Part shown: positions 9,943 to 19,623 of the stretch, one piece after another
Layout of the letters: every line of letters begins with the position of its first letter
How positions within the stretch are numbered: position 1 is the first letter of the stretch
Assembly: GCA_004553595.1 (NCBI GenBank)
Contig: SFKZ01000001.1
Coordinates: forward strand, 310,001-374,000
Direction: 5' to 3'
DNA length: 64,000 nt
Source: Methanobrevibacter ruminantium
GTDB lineage: Archaea; Methanobacteriota; Methanobacteria; Methanobacteriales; Methanobacteriaceae
Position numbers and translations under genes: made by a program
The notes under the pieces: model-generated
Seen by the model: the letters and a program-made list of their open reading frames with translations, nothing else
Told to the model about the DNA's origin: nothing
The model's database searches: none

Positions 9943-11685
9943 ATGAGAGGCGGAGACGCTATTATTAAAGCTTTAATGGATAAAGGTGTTGACACCATTT
10001 TCGGTTACCCTGGAGGTACCGTAATTCCATTTTATGACATGCTATATGATTCAGACTTAAGGCATATACTTGTTAGACATGAACAATGTGCAGCACATGC
10101 TGCAGAAGGTTATGCAAGAGCTTCTGGTAAAGTTGGTGTCTGTTTAGCTACTTCCGGGCCGGGTGCAACCAATTTGGTCACTGGTATTGCAAATGCATAT
10201 ATGGATTCATCTCCACTTATTGCAATTACTGGACAGGTTGTAAGTAATTTAATCGGTAATGATGCATTCCAGGAAGTAGACATTATGGGTATTACAATGC
10301 CTATCACTAAACATTCCTATCAGCCAAAAGACGCAAACGATATTCCAAGCATCATCAATACCAGTTTGGAAATAGCTTCAACTGGCAGATGCGGACCTGT
10401 ATTAATTGATGTTCCTAAGGAAGTGCAAGAGCAAGAATTGGATGATTACGTATTGGGAACAATTCCAACTCCTGGTTATAAACCTACTGTGAAAGGTAAT
10501 TCTAAACAAATTGCAAAAGCTGCTAAAATGCTTCTTGAAGCAGATAAGCCATTCATTTTAGCAGGTGGAGGTACCATATTATCAGGTGCTGATGAGGAAG
10601 TCAAGAAACTTGCTGAATTGATCAATGCTCCTATAGCAACCACATTAATGGGTAAAGGCATTGTTGATGAGAAGGATGACTTGTCCATGGGAATGTTGGG
10701 TATGCATGGAAAGCAAGTGGCTAACCAAAATATCAATAAAACAGATTGCCTTCTTGCAATTGGTTGCAGATTCTCTGACAGAACTACCGGTAAACTGGAT
10801 GAGTTCATACCTAACGCTAAGGTTATCCACATTGACATTGATCCAGCAGAGATTGGTAAGAATGTTGCTGTAGACTTGCCTATTGTAGGTGATGCAAAGA
10901 TTGTATTAAATCAATTGATTAAAGAGCTTGAAGCAAAACCAAGCGATAAGAATGCTTGGTTAAATTCTATTGTAGAATTCAAGAAATCTACAATACCAAG
11001 AGTAAGTTATGATGATATTCCATTAAAACCTCAACAGGTAATCAAGGAAATTGCAAACTCAATCACTGAAGATACCATTGTAACAACTGATGTAGGTCTT
11101 CACCAAATGTGGGCAGCACATTTCTTGGACATTTCAAAACCTCGCAAGTTCATATCTTCAGGTGGTCTTGGAACTATGGGATTCGGTTTCCCAGCAGCTA
11201 TTGGTGCAAAGGTTGCATGTCCTGATGATGCAGTGCTTGCAATTGTAGGTGATGGAGGATTCCTTATGGTTTCCCAAGAATTGGCTACAATCAAGGAGTA
11301 TGACATTCCTGTAGTTATCGCTGTGTTAAACAACAGAAAATTAGGAATGGTTTACCAATGGCAAAACAAGATGTACAATCAAAGATACTCCCAAACCGAT
11401 ATGGGAAGCACTCCTGATTTTGTTAAATTAGCTGAAAGTTATGGTATCAATGCAGTACGGGTTGAAGAAGTTGACAAGACTCAAGAGGTCTTATCCAAAG
11501 CATTGAAAGATAATGAAGCTATTTTAGTAGACATTACTGTTGAGAAGAATGAGTTCATTCCAATGTTCCCACCAGGTGGAGGCATAAATGACCTTCTTGG
11601 TGAGTATAAATATGAAAGTGATGTTGATTATTTAGATGATGAAGAGCTTTCTAAAGATTCTCAATATGCAGAAGGAGGAAAATAG
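9943..11685 (+). CDS. ilvB: Acetolactate synthase, large subunit
   Basis: This thiamine-diphosphate enzyme of about 580 residues makes acetolactate (or acetohydroxybutyrate), the first common step to valine, leucine and isoleucine. The N-terminal pyrimidine-binding domain has GYPGGTVIPFYD and the catalytic glutamate in HEQCAAHAAEGYARASG. The central FAD-type domain follows, and the ThDP motif is GDGGFLM with NNRKLGMVYQWQ. The start is ATG 9943 behind GGATGGTTGA rather than the TTG six bases earlier. The stop is one base short of the ilvN start, so the two form an operon. Confidence 0.96.
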   Translation: MRGGDAIIKALMDKGVDTIFGYPGGTVIPFYDMLYDSDLRHILVRHEQCAAHAAEGYARASGKVGVCLATSGPGATNLVTGIANAYMDSSPLIAITGQVVSNLIGNDAFQEVDIMGITMPITKHSYQPKDANDIPSIINTSLEIASTGRCGPVLIDVPKEVQEQELDDYVLGTIPTPGYKPTVKGNSKQIAKAAKMLLEADKPFILAGGGTILSGADEEVKKLAELINAPIATTLMGKGIVDEKDDLSMGMLGMHGKQVANQNINKTDCLLAIGCRFSDRTTGKLDEFIPNAKVIHIDIDPAEIGKNVAVDLPIVGDAKIVLNQLIKELEAKPSDKNAWLNSIVEFKKSTIPRVSYDDIPLKPQQVIKEIANSITEDTIVTTDVGLHQMWAAHFLDISKPRKFISSGGLGTMGFGFPAAIGAKVACPDDAVLAIVGDGGFLMVSQELATIKEYDIPVVIAVLNNRKLGMVYQWQNKMYNQRYSQTDMGSTPDFVKLAESYGINAVRVEEVDKTQEVLSKALKDNEAILVDITVEKNEFIPMFPPGGGINDLLGEYKYESDVDYLDDEELSKDSQYAEGGK

Positions 11686-11686
11686 A

Positions 11687-12178
11687 ATGAGCGAAAAATC
11701 TCATGTTATCAGCACTTTAGTTGAACACAAGCCAGGCGTACTTCAAAATGTTGCAGGATTATTGAATAGACGTGGATTCAATATTGACAGCATTACTGTA
11801 GGAACATCTGAAGTTGAAGGCTTGGCTAGAATGGTTTTCGTTGTAAAAGGTGATGAAAAGGTCTTGGAACAGGTCATCAAGCAATTGCACAAGCTTGTTG
11901 ATGTTGTCAAAATCAAGGATCTTGACCCTGATTATGTTTTAAAAAGAGAGCTTTGTTTAGTTAAAGTTAAGACAACTAGGGAAAGATCAAGGTCTGAGAT
12001 TATAGAGTATGCAGATATTTTCAAGGCAAAAATCATTGATGTATGTGATGATTTCATTACAATGGAAGTTACAGGCAATCCTGAAAAGATTGATTCCTTC
12101 TTAAGATTGCTTAAGCCATTCGGAATCAAGAAAATAGCTCGTACTGGACCTACTGCTATTGCAAGAGGTCATCACTAA
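11687..12178 (+). CDS. ilvN: Acetolactate synthase, small regulatory subunit
   Basis: This 163-residue partner of IlvB confers valine feedback control in the family. The N-terminal ACT domain is HVISTLVEHKPGVLQNVAGLLNRRGFNIDS, followed by the C-terminal ACT-like half. The ATG at 11687 has a strong GGAGG site at 11674-11678, inside the end of ilvB, and starts one base after the ilvB stop; the upstream frame extension is not used. Copy B of the 3' hairpin element follows immediately. Confidence 0.96.
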   Translation: MSEKSHVISTLVEHKPGVLQNVAGLLNRRGFNIDSITVGTSEVEGLARMVFVVKGDEKVLEQVIKQLHKLVDVVKIKDLDPDYVLKRELCLVKVKTTRERSRSEIIEYADIFKAKIIDVCDDFITMEVTGNPEKIDSFLRLLKPFGIKKIARTGPTAIARGHH

Positions 12179-12181
12179 TGC

Positions 12182-12266
12182 CCAAGCGTTTTAGCCTTCG
12201 GCTAAAAACCTTGGCCAAAAAATAGTTTAATAGTTGGAGTAAATGCTCCGAACTACTTTTTTTATT
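12182..12266 (+). terminator. Dispersed 3' hairpin element, copy B (after ilvN)
   Basis: CCAAG (12182-12186) pairs with CTTGG (12210-12214) around TTTTAGCC/GGCTAAAA, which is closed by a C(UUCG)G loop. A second hairpin, AGTTGGAG (12232-12239) against CTCCGAACT (12246-12254), leads into seven T. It begins four bases after the ilvN stop. Confidence 0.65.
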
Positions 12267-12401
12267 TTTTTAAAATTAAATCAATAATTTTTAAAAATTA
12301 TTTTATTTTCTATGTTTTTAATGATCTTTTGAAATTATTTTTATTTTAAAACTAGTTTTAGATTATTTTTTAGTTTTTTTTATAAGTTTTTCAAGAATGG
12401 G

Positions 12402-12439
12402 AATAAATAAACAGTTTGGAAGAGAGCAAACTATTTATT
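12402..12439 (-). terminator. Hairpin just downstream of the MATE gene
   Basis: AATAAAT (12402-12408) and AGTTTG (12413-12418) pair with CAAACT (12427-12432) and ATTTATT (12433-12439), with a four-base bulge on one arm. It sits five bases beyond the MATE stop codon in the direction of its transcription and is followed by AT-rich sequence, so a transcript-end role is plausible. Confidence 0.4.
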
Positions 12440-12443
12440 ATAA

Positions 12444-13844
12444 CTATTGTGTTTCTATGCTTCCGTATCTATCTTCACATATTCCTTTAAACTTGTGGAT
12501 AAAGAATTTGGCCCAGATGTATCCAACAGTTCCCCCAACGAAACATCCGAATACAACACCTGCATATATTCCAATTAGCCCCCATCCAAATATGAAACAG
12601 AATATGTAAGCGAATACAGTTTCGGCTATAAGTGACCTAAGCACGGTAATGATAAAGGAGTATATTCCTTTTCCCACTCCTTGAAACATCATTGAAGACA
12701 TTATACCGTGAGGAATGGCAAGCACAAATAGGCTTAAAACGCTTATTGCAGTTGCTATCTGTGGTGCAAGGGCCGCACTTGCAGATGTGTAACTGAAAGC
12801 CCCTGCTATTTGATTGGAGAATAATACCATGATAGCCCCAAGTGCAATTGATATGGCAAATCCTATTTTTATTGAGTAGCTATGTCCTGTCTTTAGGTTT
12901 TCATAATTGTGGGCACCATAAGCCACTCCAGTTACTGTAAGCACAGCTGTACCAATACCTATCAATGGAATCATGGTTAGTTGCACAATTCTCATGGATG
13001 CTGTATAAACTGCCACAGCACTTGTTCCTGCTACAATCACGAGCATGGAATTGATTATTATTGCAAGAGCTGAAAAGATCACGTTTTCAAGTGTGGATGG
13101 AATTGCTACCTGAAGGGAGTCTAAAATAATTTTAGTGCTATAATGAAAGTTTTTAGGGCTTAAATCAAGGAATAAATCTTTTTTACCCCATATCCAATAA
13201 CTCATAACTAATACTGATATTGTACATGATATTATGGTTGCCCATGCAGCTCCGGTTATTCCAAAATTCAGATAGTAAATGAATATTGGATCCAATATTA
13301 TATTTAATATGGCTGTTACAGCAATTGCTATGGTTGCTCTTCTCATATCCCCTTCGGACCGGAATATTGCAGATTCCACTCCAGAAAAAACGAATATGAA
13401 AAGGAATCCGAATATGATGTACCCATAATCAAGAGCATATTGAATTGAATCTCCTGCTCCCATAAGTTCGAGAATAGGCACCATTGCACCAATCATGATG
13501 AATGTGAATATTGCACTTACAATAATTGACAGTAAAATTGCATGAAGGCCTGCATTGTTTGCCTCGGAAAAGTCATTTGCACCAATGTAACGTGCAATGA
13601 GTGAATTGGCACCGGCCCCTATACCGTTTCCAAGTCCTACAAGTATGGTGAATAGAGGAGTAATAAATCCTATTGCTGCCAATGCGTCTGCACCAAGGCC
13701 TGCAACCCATATGCTGTCTGCTATGTTATACATCATGATTAAAAGCATTGAGATCATCATGGGGACACTTAGCTTTCTTATAGCCCTTTTAGGGTCCCCA
13801 GTAATCATTTTAATATTATCATTCTTTTCTACATTTTCTGACAT
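12444..13844 (-). CDS. MATE family efflux protein
   Basis: This 466-residue integral membrane protein has about twelve hydrophobic segments in two similar halves, as in sodium- or proton-driven multidrug exporters. N-terminal signatures include SVPMMISMLLIMMYNIADSIWVAGLG and GNGIGAGANSLIARYIG. ATG at 13844 has AAGGGGAA upstream. A MarR-type regulator lies 118 bases upstream on the same strand, so the pair probably forms a drug- or metabolite-responsive unit. The substrate is unknown. Confidence 0.92.
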   Translation of the reverse strand: MSENVEKNDNIKMITGDPKRAIRKLSVPMMISMLLIMMYNIADSIWVAGLGADALAAIGFITPLFTILVGLGNGIGAGANSLIARYIGANDFSEANNAGLHAILLSIIVSAIFTFIMIGAMVPILELMGAGDSIQYALDYGYIIFGFLFIFVFSGVESAIFRSEGDMRRATIAIAVTAILNIILDPIFIYYLNFGITGAAWATIISCTISVLVMSYWIWGKKDLFLDLSPKNFHYSTKIILDSLQVAIPSTLENVIFSALAIIINSMLVIVAGTSAVAVYTASMRIVQLTMIPLIGIGTAVLTVTGVAYGAHNYENLKTGHSYSIKIGFAISIALGAIMVLFSNQIAGAFSYTSASAALAPQIATAISVLSLFVLAIPHGIMSSMMFQGVGKGIYSFIITVLRSLIAETVFAYIFCFIFGWGLIGIYAGVVFGCFVGGTVGYIWAKFFIHKFKGICEDRYGSIETQ

Positions 13845-13962
13845 AATGTTCCCCTTACAAATTTTTATATCTTCTTATTTTCTAATTCTATTTATTCTTA
13901 ATGATCTTTAATTTTTATGTAGTTATTAATTCACTGATTAGAGATATTTCAACTCTTTTGGC

Positions 13963-14439
13963 TTACTTGCTGTTTTTTATTTCCATATTCAAAGATATTG
14001 TTTTTATAGCAGTATCCTTCAAAAACTCTTGCAATACCCTTTTTTCTTCATCATCCACTTCCTTGAATATCTCATTTTCCCAATCATCTAGAATTTTCAA
14101 TGATTCTTCAATCACATATTCTCCTTTTGAGGTTAAAGAAATTTTATTTTGACGTCTGTTGTTTTCATCAATTTCCTTTACAATAAGTTCCTTGTCTTCT
14201 AATTTTCTTAAGGATCTTGCTACGGAACCTTTATCGACATTGCATCTTTTAGCTATTTCGTCTTGGTTTATTCCGTTGGAGCATTTTATTTCAAATAGTG
14301 TATGTAATTGTGAAGCGTTTATGTTCAAATCTTCTAGGCGGTGATTCAAATAAAAGATATGGCCTCTTGCAATTATTGTAATGAGCTTTCCAAGTGGAAA
14401 TTCCAACGCATTCTTTTCTTTAAATTTTTCCAAAGACAT
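13963..14439 (-). CDS. MarR family transcriptional regulator
   Basis: This 158-residue winged-helix repressor has its DNA-binding part in INQDEIAKRCNVDKGSVARSLRKLEDKELI and the wing in DENNRRQNKISLTSKG, flanked by helices that form the dimer interface. I place the start at ATG 14439 (MSLEKFKEKN), which has GGGAGAG just upstream. The frame stays open for 48 further codons, but that extension crosses the promoter region and is unlikely to be translated. It is co-oriented with the MATE gene downstream and probably controls it and itself. Confidence 0.92.
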   Translation of the reverse strand: MSLEKFKEKNALEFPLGKLITIIARGHIFYLNHRLEDLNINASQLHTLFEIKCSNGINQDEIAKRCNVDKGSVARSLRKLEDKELIVKEIDENNRRQNKISLTSKGEYVIEESLKILDDWENEIFKEVDDEEKRVLQEFLKDTAIKTISLNMEIKNSK

Positions 14440-14544
14440 ATTCTCTCCCAATTCCTTTTGAGAATCATTTATCTTTTTTTTCTGTTTTTTAATAGGTTTT
14501 TTAATATTAAAATCAATAAGCATTTTTATATTATGGATTTCATG

Positions 14545-14610
14545 GTATATAAACTGTTGCATTAACAACAATTGTATATGCAATAGTTAAATTATTTAAG
14601 TTAAATAATT
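14545..14610 (-). promoter_or_regulatory. Probable marR promoter with MarR-like palindromes
   Basis: On the minus strand a TATA box GTTTATATAC lies at 14544-14553. Directly upstream of it are ATTGTATATGCAAT (14571-14584, one mismatch from a perfect palindrome) and TTGCATTAACAA (14558-14569), which resemble MarR/SlyA-type sites. Further upstream, 14590-14610 is a perfect 21-base palindrome with half-site AATTATTTAA around a central G. The arrangement suggests autoregulation. Confidence 0.5.
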
Positions 14611-14868
14611 CTTTAATTTCATTAATGATTTCCTTCAATTCCCATTATTTCTAAAATCTTCATTGAAAAACTCTTATAAAATTCCAATTTAATAAGTTTT
14701 ATAAACTATTAAATTAAATATATTAATGTTATATTTAATACTAAAATTAGTAAATATTTCAATAAACTAATTTCTCTATTGAATATATTGATTTATTGTT
14801 TTAAAATTACGATAAATCATTGCTATTAATTTTATAAAATTATTAAAAAACTTATAGGAGTCTTAAAA
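14611..14868. other. AT-rich gap between marR and ilvC
   Basis: No gene is visible here. The ilvC side holds a palindrome TACTAAAATTAGTA (14739-14752) and several TATA-like stretches; its ribosome binding site AGGAGT lies at about 14856. This is probably the ilvC promoter and leader. I see no tRNA or clear structured RNA. Confidence 0.4.
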
Positions 14869-15864
14869 ATGAAAATGTATTATGATGACGATGTTGACGC
14901 AGAAGTCGTTGCAGACAAAACCATTGCTGTAATCGGTTACGGAAGTCAAGGACGTGGTCAATCTAGAAACATGGCTGACAGTGGATTAAATGTAATTGTC
15001 GGTCTTAGAGAAGGAGGTTCATCCTGGCAAAAAGCTGTTGATGATGGAATGAATGTAAAAACTATTGAAGAAGCTGCTGAAGCTGCAGACATTATTCACA
15101 TCTTATTACCAGATGAAACCCAAGAAAAAGTTTACAAAGAACAAATCGCTCCTTATGTTGAAGCTGGAAACACTATTTCATTCTCTCACGGTTACAACAT
15201 TCACTTTGGATTAATCCAACCTGGAGAAGACGTAAACATTGTAATGTTTGCACCTAAAGGGCCTGGATCTAGAGTAAGAACCACCTACTTAGACGGTTTC
15301 GGTATTCCTGGTTTAGTAGCTATTGAACAAGATGCTACCGGTGACGCATTGCAAATTGCATTAGGTATGGCAAAAGCTGTTGGTCTTACCAGAGCAGGTG
15401 TAATTGAAACCACCTTCCAAGAAGAAACTGAAACTGACTTGTTCGGTGAACAAGCGGTATTATGCGGTGGACTCAGTGCACTTATAAAAGCAGGATTTGA
15501 AACTTTAGTGGAAGCAGGTTACCAACCTGAAATCGCTTACTTTGAAACCTGTCATGAAGTAAAACTCATTGTAGATGACATCTACGAAAACGGTATGGCT
15601 GGAATGTGGCATGATGTAAGTAACACTGCTGAATACGGTGGATTAACCAGAGGTGACAGAATTATCACTGATGCTACTAAAGCTGAAATGAAAGCAATCT
15701 TAACTGAAATCCAAGATGGAACATTCAAAAAACAATTTGAGGATGAAAACGCAACTGATGCAGCAAACTTAAAAGAAATGAGAGCTGCTGAAGAAAGAGA
15801 AGACATCGAAGTTGTCGGTAAAAGATTAAGAATTGCTTGTGGATTACAAAAAGAAGACGAATAA
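14869..15864 (+). CDS. ilvC: Ketol-acid reductoisomerase
   Basis: This 331-residue class I enzyme converts acetolactate to dihydroxyisovalerate with NADPH and magnesium. The Rossmann motif GYGSQGRGQSRN is near residue 25, APKGPGSRVR near 130, and the metal-binding DLFGEQAVLCGG near 190. The C-terminal knotted domain carries HEVKLIVDDIYE. Codon use is rich in C-ending codons, as expected for a highly expressed gene. It stands apart from ilvBN by a marR-MATE insertion. Confidence 0.97.
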   Translation: MKMYYDDDVDAEVVADKTIAVIGYGSQGRGQSRNMADSGLNVIVGLREGGSSWQKAVDDGMNVKTIEEAAEAADIIHILLPDETQEKVYKEQIAPYVEAGNTISFSHGYNIHFGLIQPGEDVNIVMFAPKGPGSRVRTTYLDGFGIPGLVAIEQDATGDALQIALGMAKAVGLTRAGVIETTFQEETETDLFGEQAVLCGGLSALIKAGFETLVEAGYQPEIAYFETCHEVKLIVDDIYENGMAGMWHDVSNTAEYGGLTRGDRIITDATKAEMKAILTEIQDGTFKKQFEDENATDAANLKEMRAAEEREDIEVVGKRLRIACGLQKEDE

Positions 15865-16075
15865 TTTCTCTTCTTTATTTTTTTCTTTTTAACTACTTTT
15901 AACTATTTTTATTATTTTTACAATATTTTTATCTATTTTTGATTGTTTTCAAACTTTTAAAAACTTCCTGCTTTTTAAATATTTATATAAAAGTTTTTAA
16001 ACTATGCCAAATATATCTAAATTAACTAAAGATTAGTCTAGATTTTTTTAATTTAATTCTAAATTTGTGATTAAA

Positions 16076-17077
16076 ATGGTATATGTAGGTATGGATCATG
16101 GAACTACCGGTATTTCATTTGCTATAATGAATGAGAGCCAAGTTCTTGATGTTTTTAAGATATCTCGTGAAGATAGTAAGGCTGGAAAAGTGTCAGCTAT
16201 TGAAGAATTGTCCAAGCGTGTAGATTTGGATGATATTGAATTAATGATTATCACTTATGCAATGGGAGATGGAATCAGCACCATTCTTCCAATGGAAAGG
16301 GTTGAAAACAGAGGAATCCTTTCAATTGGAGGTGCAGGTAAGGTAACTGGTGGAGGAACATCCGTGTATTCAGAAATTGAAAATGCCAATTTGCCTGTAT
16401 TGATGATTCCAGGAATCCATAAGAATTGCGAGTGGCTAGGCCCATTATTCAGAGCAGCCTATTCCCATCATGCAAGCCCTGAAAAAATAAGCATTGTCTA
16501 CAACGCTTATCTTGAAACCAATTGGGAAAACATGATTGTAGCAGACATCAGTTCCAATAGTGTTGACTTGCTTGTTGAGGATGGCATAATCAAGGGAGCT
16601 ATTGATGCATGTTGCGGTGCTATGGGAGTTGTTCATGGACCTCTCGATTTAGAAATGATTAGAGATATTGATGATGGAAAACGCACTGCAAACGAATGCT
16701 TCTCACACGCTGGCGCTATAAAGATAGCTGGAATTGACAATAAGGTTGCTTTCATGAAGGATGAGCTTTTAAACAATTACAGAAATGGTGATGAGAAAGC
16801 AAAGCTTGCTATTGACACCATGATAATGACTGTAGCTATGGAGATTGCAGGATTGATTGCAGTAAGCAAAAATGAGATTGAGGGAATTGTTCTTACAGGG
16901 TCCATGGGTTCAATGAAAGATCCTGTAGATTTTGAAAAAGAGTTGAACAAGTACTTCAAGAACAAGTACCAAACCAAGATCATTTCAAGTGAATCCGGAG
17001 CTATTGGTGCAGCACAAATAGCAAGGGATATTGCTCATGGAAAAAGAGAAATCATGGGTATAAAAGTTGAGCTTTAA
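16076..17077 (+). CDS. Methanogenesis marker protein 12
   Basis: This 333-residue protein has the ASKHA/acetate-kinase-like fold: VYVGMDHGTTGISFA at the N-terminus is the phosphate-1 loop, and IVLTGSMGSM near residue 275 the adenosine loop. The methanogenesis-marker-12 family is found almost only in methanogens, and its substrate is not known to me. I choose ATG 16076 with GTGA five bases before it; the in-frame GTG at 16067 is part of that site. It is monocistronic. Confidence 0.85.
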   Translation: MVYVGMDHGTTGISFAIMNESQVLDVFKISREDSKAGKVSAIEELSKRVDLDDIELMIITYAMGDGISTILPMERVENRGILSIGGAGKVTGGGTSVYSEIENANLPVLMIPGIHKNCEWLGPLFRAAYSHHASPEKISIVYNAYLETNWENMIVADISSNSVDLLVEDGIIKGAIDACCGAMGVVHGPLDLEMIRDIDDGKRTANECFSHAGAIKIAGIDNKVAFMKDELLNNYRNGDEKAKLAIDTMIMTVAMEIAGLIAVSKNEIEGIVLTGSMGSMKDPVDFEKELNKYFKNKYQTKIISSESGAIGAAQIARDIAHGKREIMGIKVEL

Positions 17078-17365
17078 TTGTATACAAATTATATACCATA
17101 TATTTTTTTTAAATTATTTTTTCCTTATTTTTCAATTTTTCATTTTTTTTTTAAAAAAGAGTTTAAAATTTTTATTTTATTAAAAAACTTATTATTTTCC
17201 TTTTTTTATCTAAAATTTTTTCTACAATAGAAAATTAAAAATAGCTATTTTCTAATAAGGATATAATAATTTTTAAAATGAGCATATAATAAAATTTTGA
17301 AATAAATAAAAAATAAAAATAGTAAAATTTAGAGAATATTCTCTAACTTTTTTTTTTAAAGTTGA

Positions 17366-18190
17366 TTAAAGTATTAAACTACCAATCAACACTATTATTC
17401 CTACAATCCAACAGTAGTATGCGAATATGTCCAAGCTTTTTTCTCTAACGATCTTGAGCAATACGCTTATAGCTAAGTATCCTGAAATAACTGCAACTAC
17501 AAATCCTGCAATGCAAGCACCTATTTCAACACTTCCTCCGCTTAAATCCTTAAGTTGGAAAACCGCTGCACCTAAGATTGCTGGAATTGATAAGATGAAA
17601 CTGAATTTTGCAGCAAATTCCTTATCCAATCCTGCAAACAATCCAGTAGCTATTGTAGTACCTGAACGGGAAAGTCCTGGCAATACAGCTAATGCTTGTC
17701 CGCATCCTATGATGAGAGCTTCTTTAATGGTAAGGTTTCTAACATCTATTCTGCCGCTGTTCATTCTTTGGGATACATATAAAAGACAACCGGTTACTAA
17801 AAGTAGGAATGCAGGTATAGTCAATCCCTGAAACATTGATTCGATTGAATCGTTAAAGAGTGCTCCTACAACACCTACAGGTATGGTAGCCAATATTGTA
17901 AGCCAAGACAATTTCTTGTAAGGGTCTTTTTTGATTTCTTCAATGAAATTTCCATTCTTTAAATCAACAAGACTTAATAGGAATCCTTTAATCATATTTA
18001 CAATATCATTAAAGAAATACACTATTACAGCTACAAGGGTTCCTACATGCATCAATACATCAAAAGCAAGCCCTACATCGCTCACCCCTAGTGCTTGTTG
18101 GGCAAAGATCAAATGAGCAGAACTGCTAACAGGCAGAAATTCAGTTAATCCTTGGACAAGTCCAATGATTATTGCTTGAAAAATATCCAT
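17366..18190 (-). CDS. uppP: Undecaprenyl-diphosphatase (BacA/UppP type)
   Basis: This 274-residue membrane phosphatase recycles polyprenyl diphosphate after cell-wall or glycan precursor transfer. The signature GLTEFLPVSSSAHLI lies near residue 15 and PGLSRSGTTIATGLFAG near 165; both form the active site. About eight hydrophobic segments are visible. ATG at 18190 follows GAGGTGA. In this organism the lipid would carry pseudomurein or glycoprotein precursors, linking it in function to the Mur-like ligases at 32-36 kb. Confidence 0.95.
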   Translation of the reverse strand: MDIFQAIIIGLVQGLTEFLPVSSSAHLIFAQQALGVSDVGLAFDVLMHVGTLVAVIVYFFNDIVNMIKGFLLSLVDLKNGNFIEEIKKDPYKKLSWLTILATIPVGVVGALFNDSIESMFQGLTIPAFLLLVTGCLLYVSQRMNSGRIDVRNLTIKEALIIGCGQALAVLPGLSRSGTTIATGLFAGLDKEFAAKFSFILSIPAILGAAVFQLKDLSGGSVEIGACIAGFVVAVISGYLAISVLLKIVREKSLDIFAYYCWIVGIIVLIGSLIL

Positions 18191-18271
18191 TATTTCACCT
18201 CGTTTATTTTTTATAGTTTTTTAAATCAGTTAAGTTTTAAGAAGTTTTAAAAAAATTTAATTAACTCATGT

Positions 18272-19195
18272 CTATTCGACATAAGTTAACCAATTATGAA
18301 TGTCTTCAGATTTTCCATATACTGCATCGAAGTATTTTTCTTGTAATTCTTTAGTTACAGGGCCTCTTGATCCAATACCAATTTGTCTGTTGTCAATTGC
18401 ACGGATTGGAGTAACTTCTGCTGCACTTCCAGTGAAGAACACTTCGTCAGCTAAGTATAATCTTTCTCTTGAGATGGTTTCTTCAGAAACTTCATATCCT
18501 AAGTCTTTTGCAATGGTCATGATACTGTCTCTGGTAATTCCTCTAAGGATGGAGGAACCTAAATCTGGAGTGATGATTTTACCATTTTCTACGATGAAAA
18601 TGTTTTCTCCACTACCTTCTGCAACATGTCCGTGATAATCTAATTGAATAGCTTCATCGTATCCATGTTCTCCTGCTTCCAAGTTAGCAAGCTGGGAGTT
18701 CATGTAGTTAGCTGCAGCTTTTGCAAGTACAGGTAAGGTACCTGGTGCTGGTTTTCTCCAAGTGGAAATGCCGATGTTTGCACCTTGTTCCATTTCCTCT
18801 TCTCCAATGTATGCTCCCCATTCCCATACAGCAATGGTTGTATTTACAGGACAGTTTAATGGGTTTACACCTAATTCACCAAATCCTCTGTAGGTAATTG
18901 GTCTGATGTAACAGCTTTTTAAGTTGTTTTCCTTAATGGTTTCTATGATTGCATCACAGATTTCTTCTTGAGTAAATGGAATTTCCATTTTGTAAATTTT
19001 AGCGGAATCAAATAATCTTTGTACGTGTTCTTTTAAACGGAATACAGCAGGTCCATTTTCAGTTTCATAACATCTTATACCTTCGAATACTGCAGTCCCA
19101 TAGTGGACTACGTGGGAGAGAACGCTGATTTTAGCATCTTTTAATGCTACAAATTCTCCATCCATCCAAACTTTTAAATTTTCATCAAATGCCAT
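18272..19195 (-). CDS. ilvE: Branched-chain amino acid aminotransferase
   Basis: This 307-residue class IV PLP enzyme performs the last step of valine, leucine and isoleucine synthesis. HVVHYGTAVFEGIRCYE lies near residue 27, YIRPITYRGFGELGV near 95, the lysine region near 160, and AEGSGENIFIV and SSILRGITRDSIM further on. ATG at 19195 follows AGGTGA. It completes the branched-chain set in this window, where only dihydroxyacid dehydratase is missing. Confidence 0.96.
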   Translation of the reverse strand: MAFDENLKVWMDGEFVALKDAKISVLSHVVHYGTAVFEGIRCYETENGPAVFRLKEHVQRLFDSAKIYKMEIPFTQEEICDAIIETIKENNLKSCYIRPITYRGFGELGVNPLNCPVNTTIAVWEWGAYIGEEEMEQGANIGISTWRKPAPGTLPVLAKAAANYMNSQLANLEAGEHGYDEAIQLDYHGHVAEGSGENIFIVENGKIITPDLGSSILRGITRDSIMTIAKDLGYEVSEETISRERLYLADEVFFTGSAAEVTPIRAIDNRQIGIGSRGPVTKELQEKYFDAVYGKSEDIHNWLTYVE

Positions 19196-19466
19196 TTTTT
19201 CACCTTTTGTTTTTTAAAAGTATTTATTCAATGTCAAATTTTGTGTTAATGTAGTTAATTTAAGGGATTGTTTTATTTAATCAGCTATTTGGCCGATTAA
19301 TAGTTTTTAAAAAATAATTCCTTTATTAGTTATTTATTTCTTATATTTTAAATATATTGCTTATTATAAAGATTTTCCATAAGATATTTTTGTTTTTTAT
19401 TCATTTTTCGCTTATTTTTTCAAAATTCATTAATGATTTTTATTTCAAATCTTTTCCATCGAAAGT

Positions 19467-19474
19467 TTTAAATA
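19467..19474 (+). promoter_or_regulatory. TATA box of the first tRNA-Val gene
   Basis: TTTAAATA lies about 30-37 bases before the mature 5' end of the tRNA, the usual distance for archaeal stable RNA promoters. The rest of the 308-base gap between ilvE and this tRNA (19196-19503) is AT-rich with no gene visible. Confidence 0.5.
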
Positions 19475-19503
19475 AGATGTTAACAATACTTATTATGTAG
19501 TAT

Positions 19504-19575
19504 GGTTCCGTGGTCTAGGGGTATGATATCTCGCTTACAACGAGAGGATCACGAGTTCGAATCTCGTCGGAACCA
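19504..19575 (+). tRNA. tRNA-Val (anticodon TAC), copy 1
   Basis: This 72-base cloverleaf has acceptor arm GGTTCCG/CGGAACC with discriminator A. The anticodon stem is TCTCG/CGAGA with loop CTTACAA, and the T arm is ACGAG-TTCGAAT-CTCGT. CCA is not encoded. It is identical to the second copy 126 bases downstream. Confidence 0.96.
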
Positions 19576-19580
19576 CTCTC

Positions 19581-19623
19581 CAGCGTTTTGAGTATTACTC
19601 AAAACCCTGACCAAAATTTTTTC
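19581..19623 (+). terminator. Dispersed 3' hairpin element, copy C (after tRNA-Val 1)
   Basis: GTTTTGAGT (19585-19593) pairs with ACTCAAAAC (19597-19605), with outer CAG/CTG pairs, followed by CTGACCAAAATTTTTTC. This is the same frame as the copies behind protein genes, here with an ATT loop instead of UUCG. It lies between the two tRNA genes and follows copy 1 only. Confidence 0.6.

Noticed and set aside
14440..14583. 48-codon N-terminal extension of the MarR protein
   Set aside because: The extension covers the TATA box and palindromes, is Lys/Ile-rich without family match, and the internal ATG at 14439 has the ribosome binding site.
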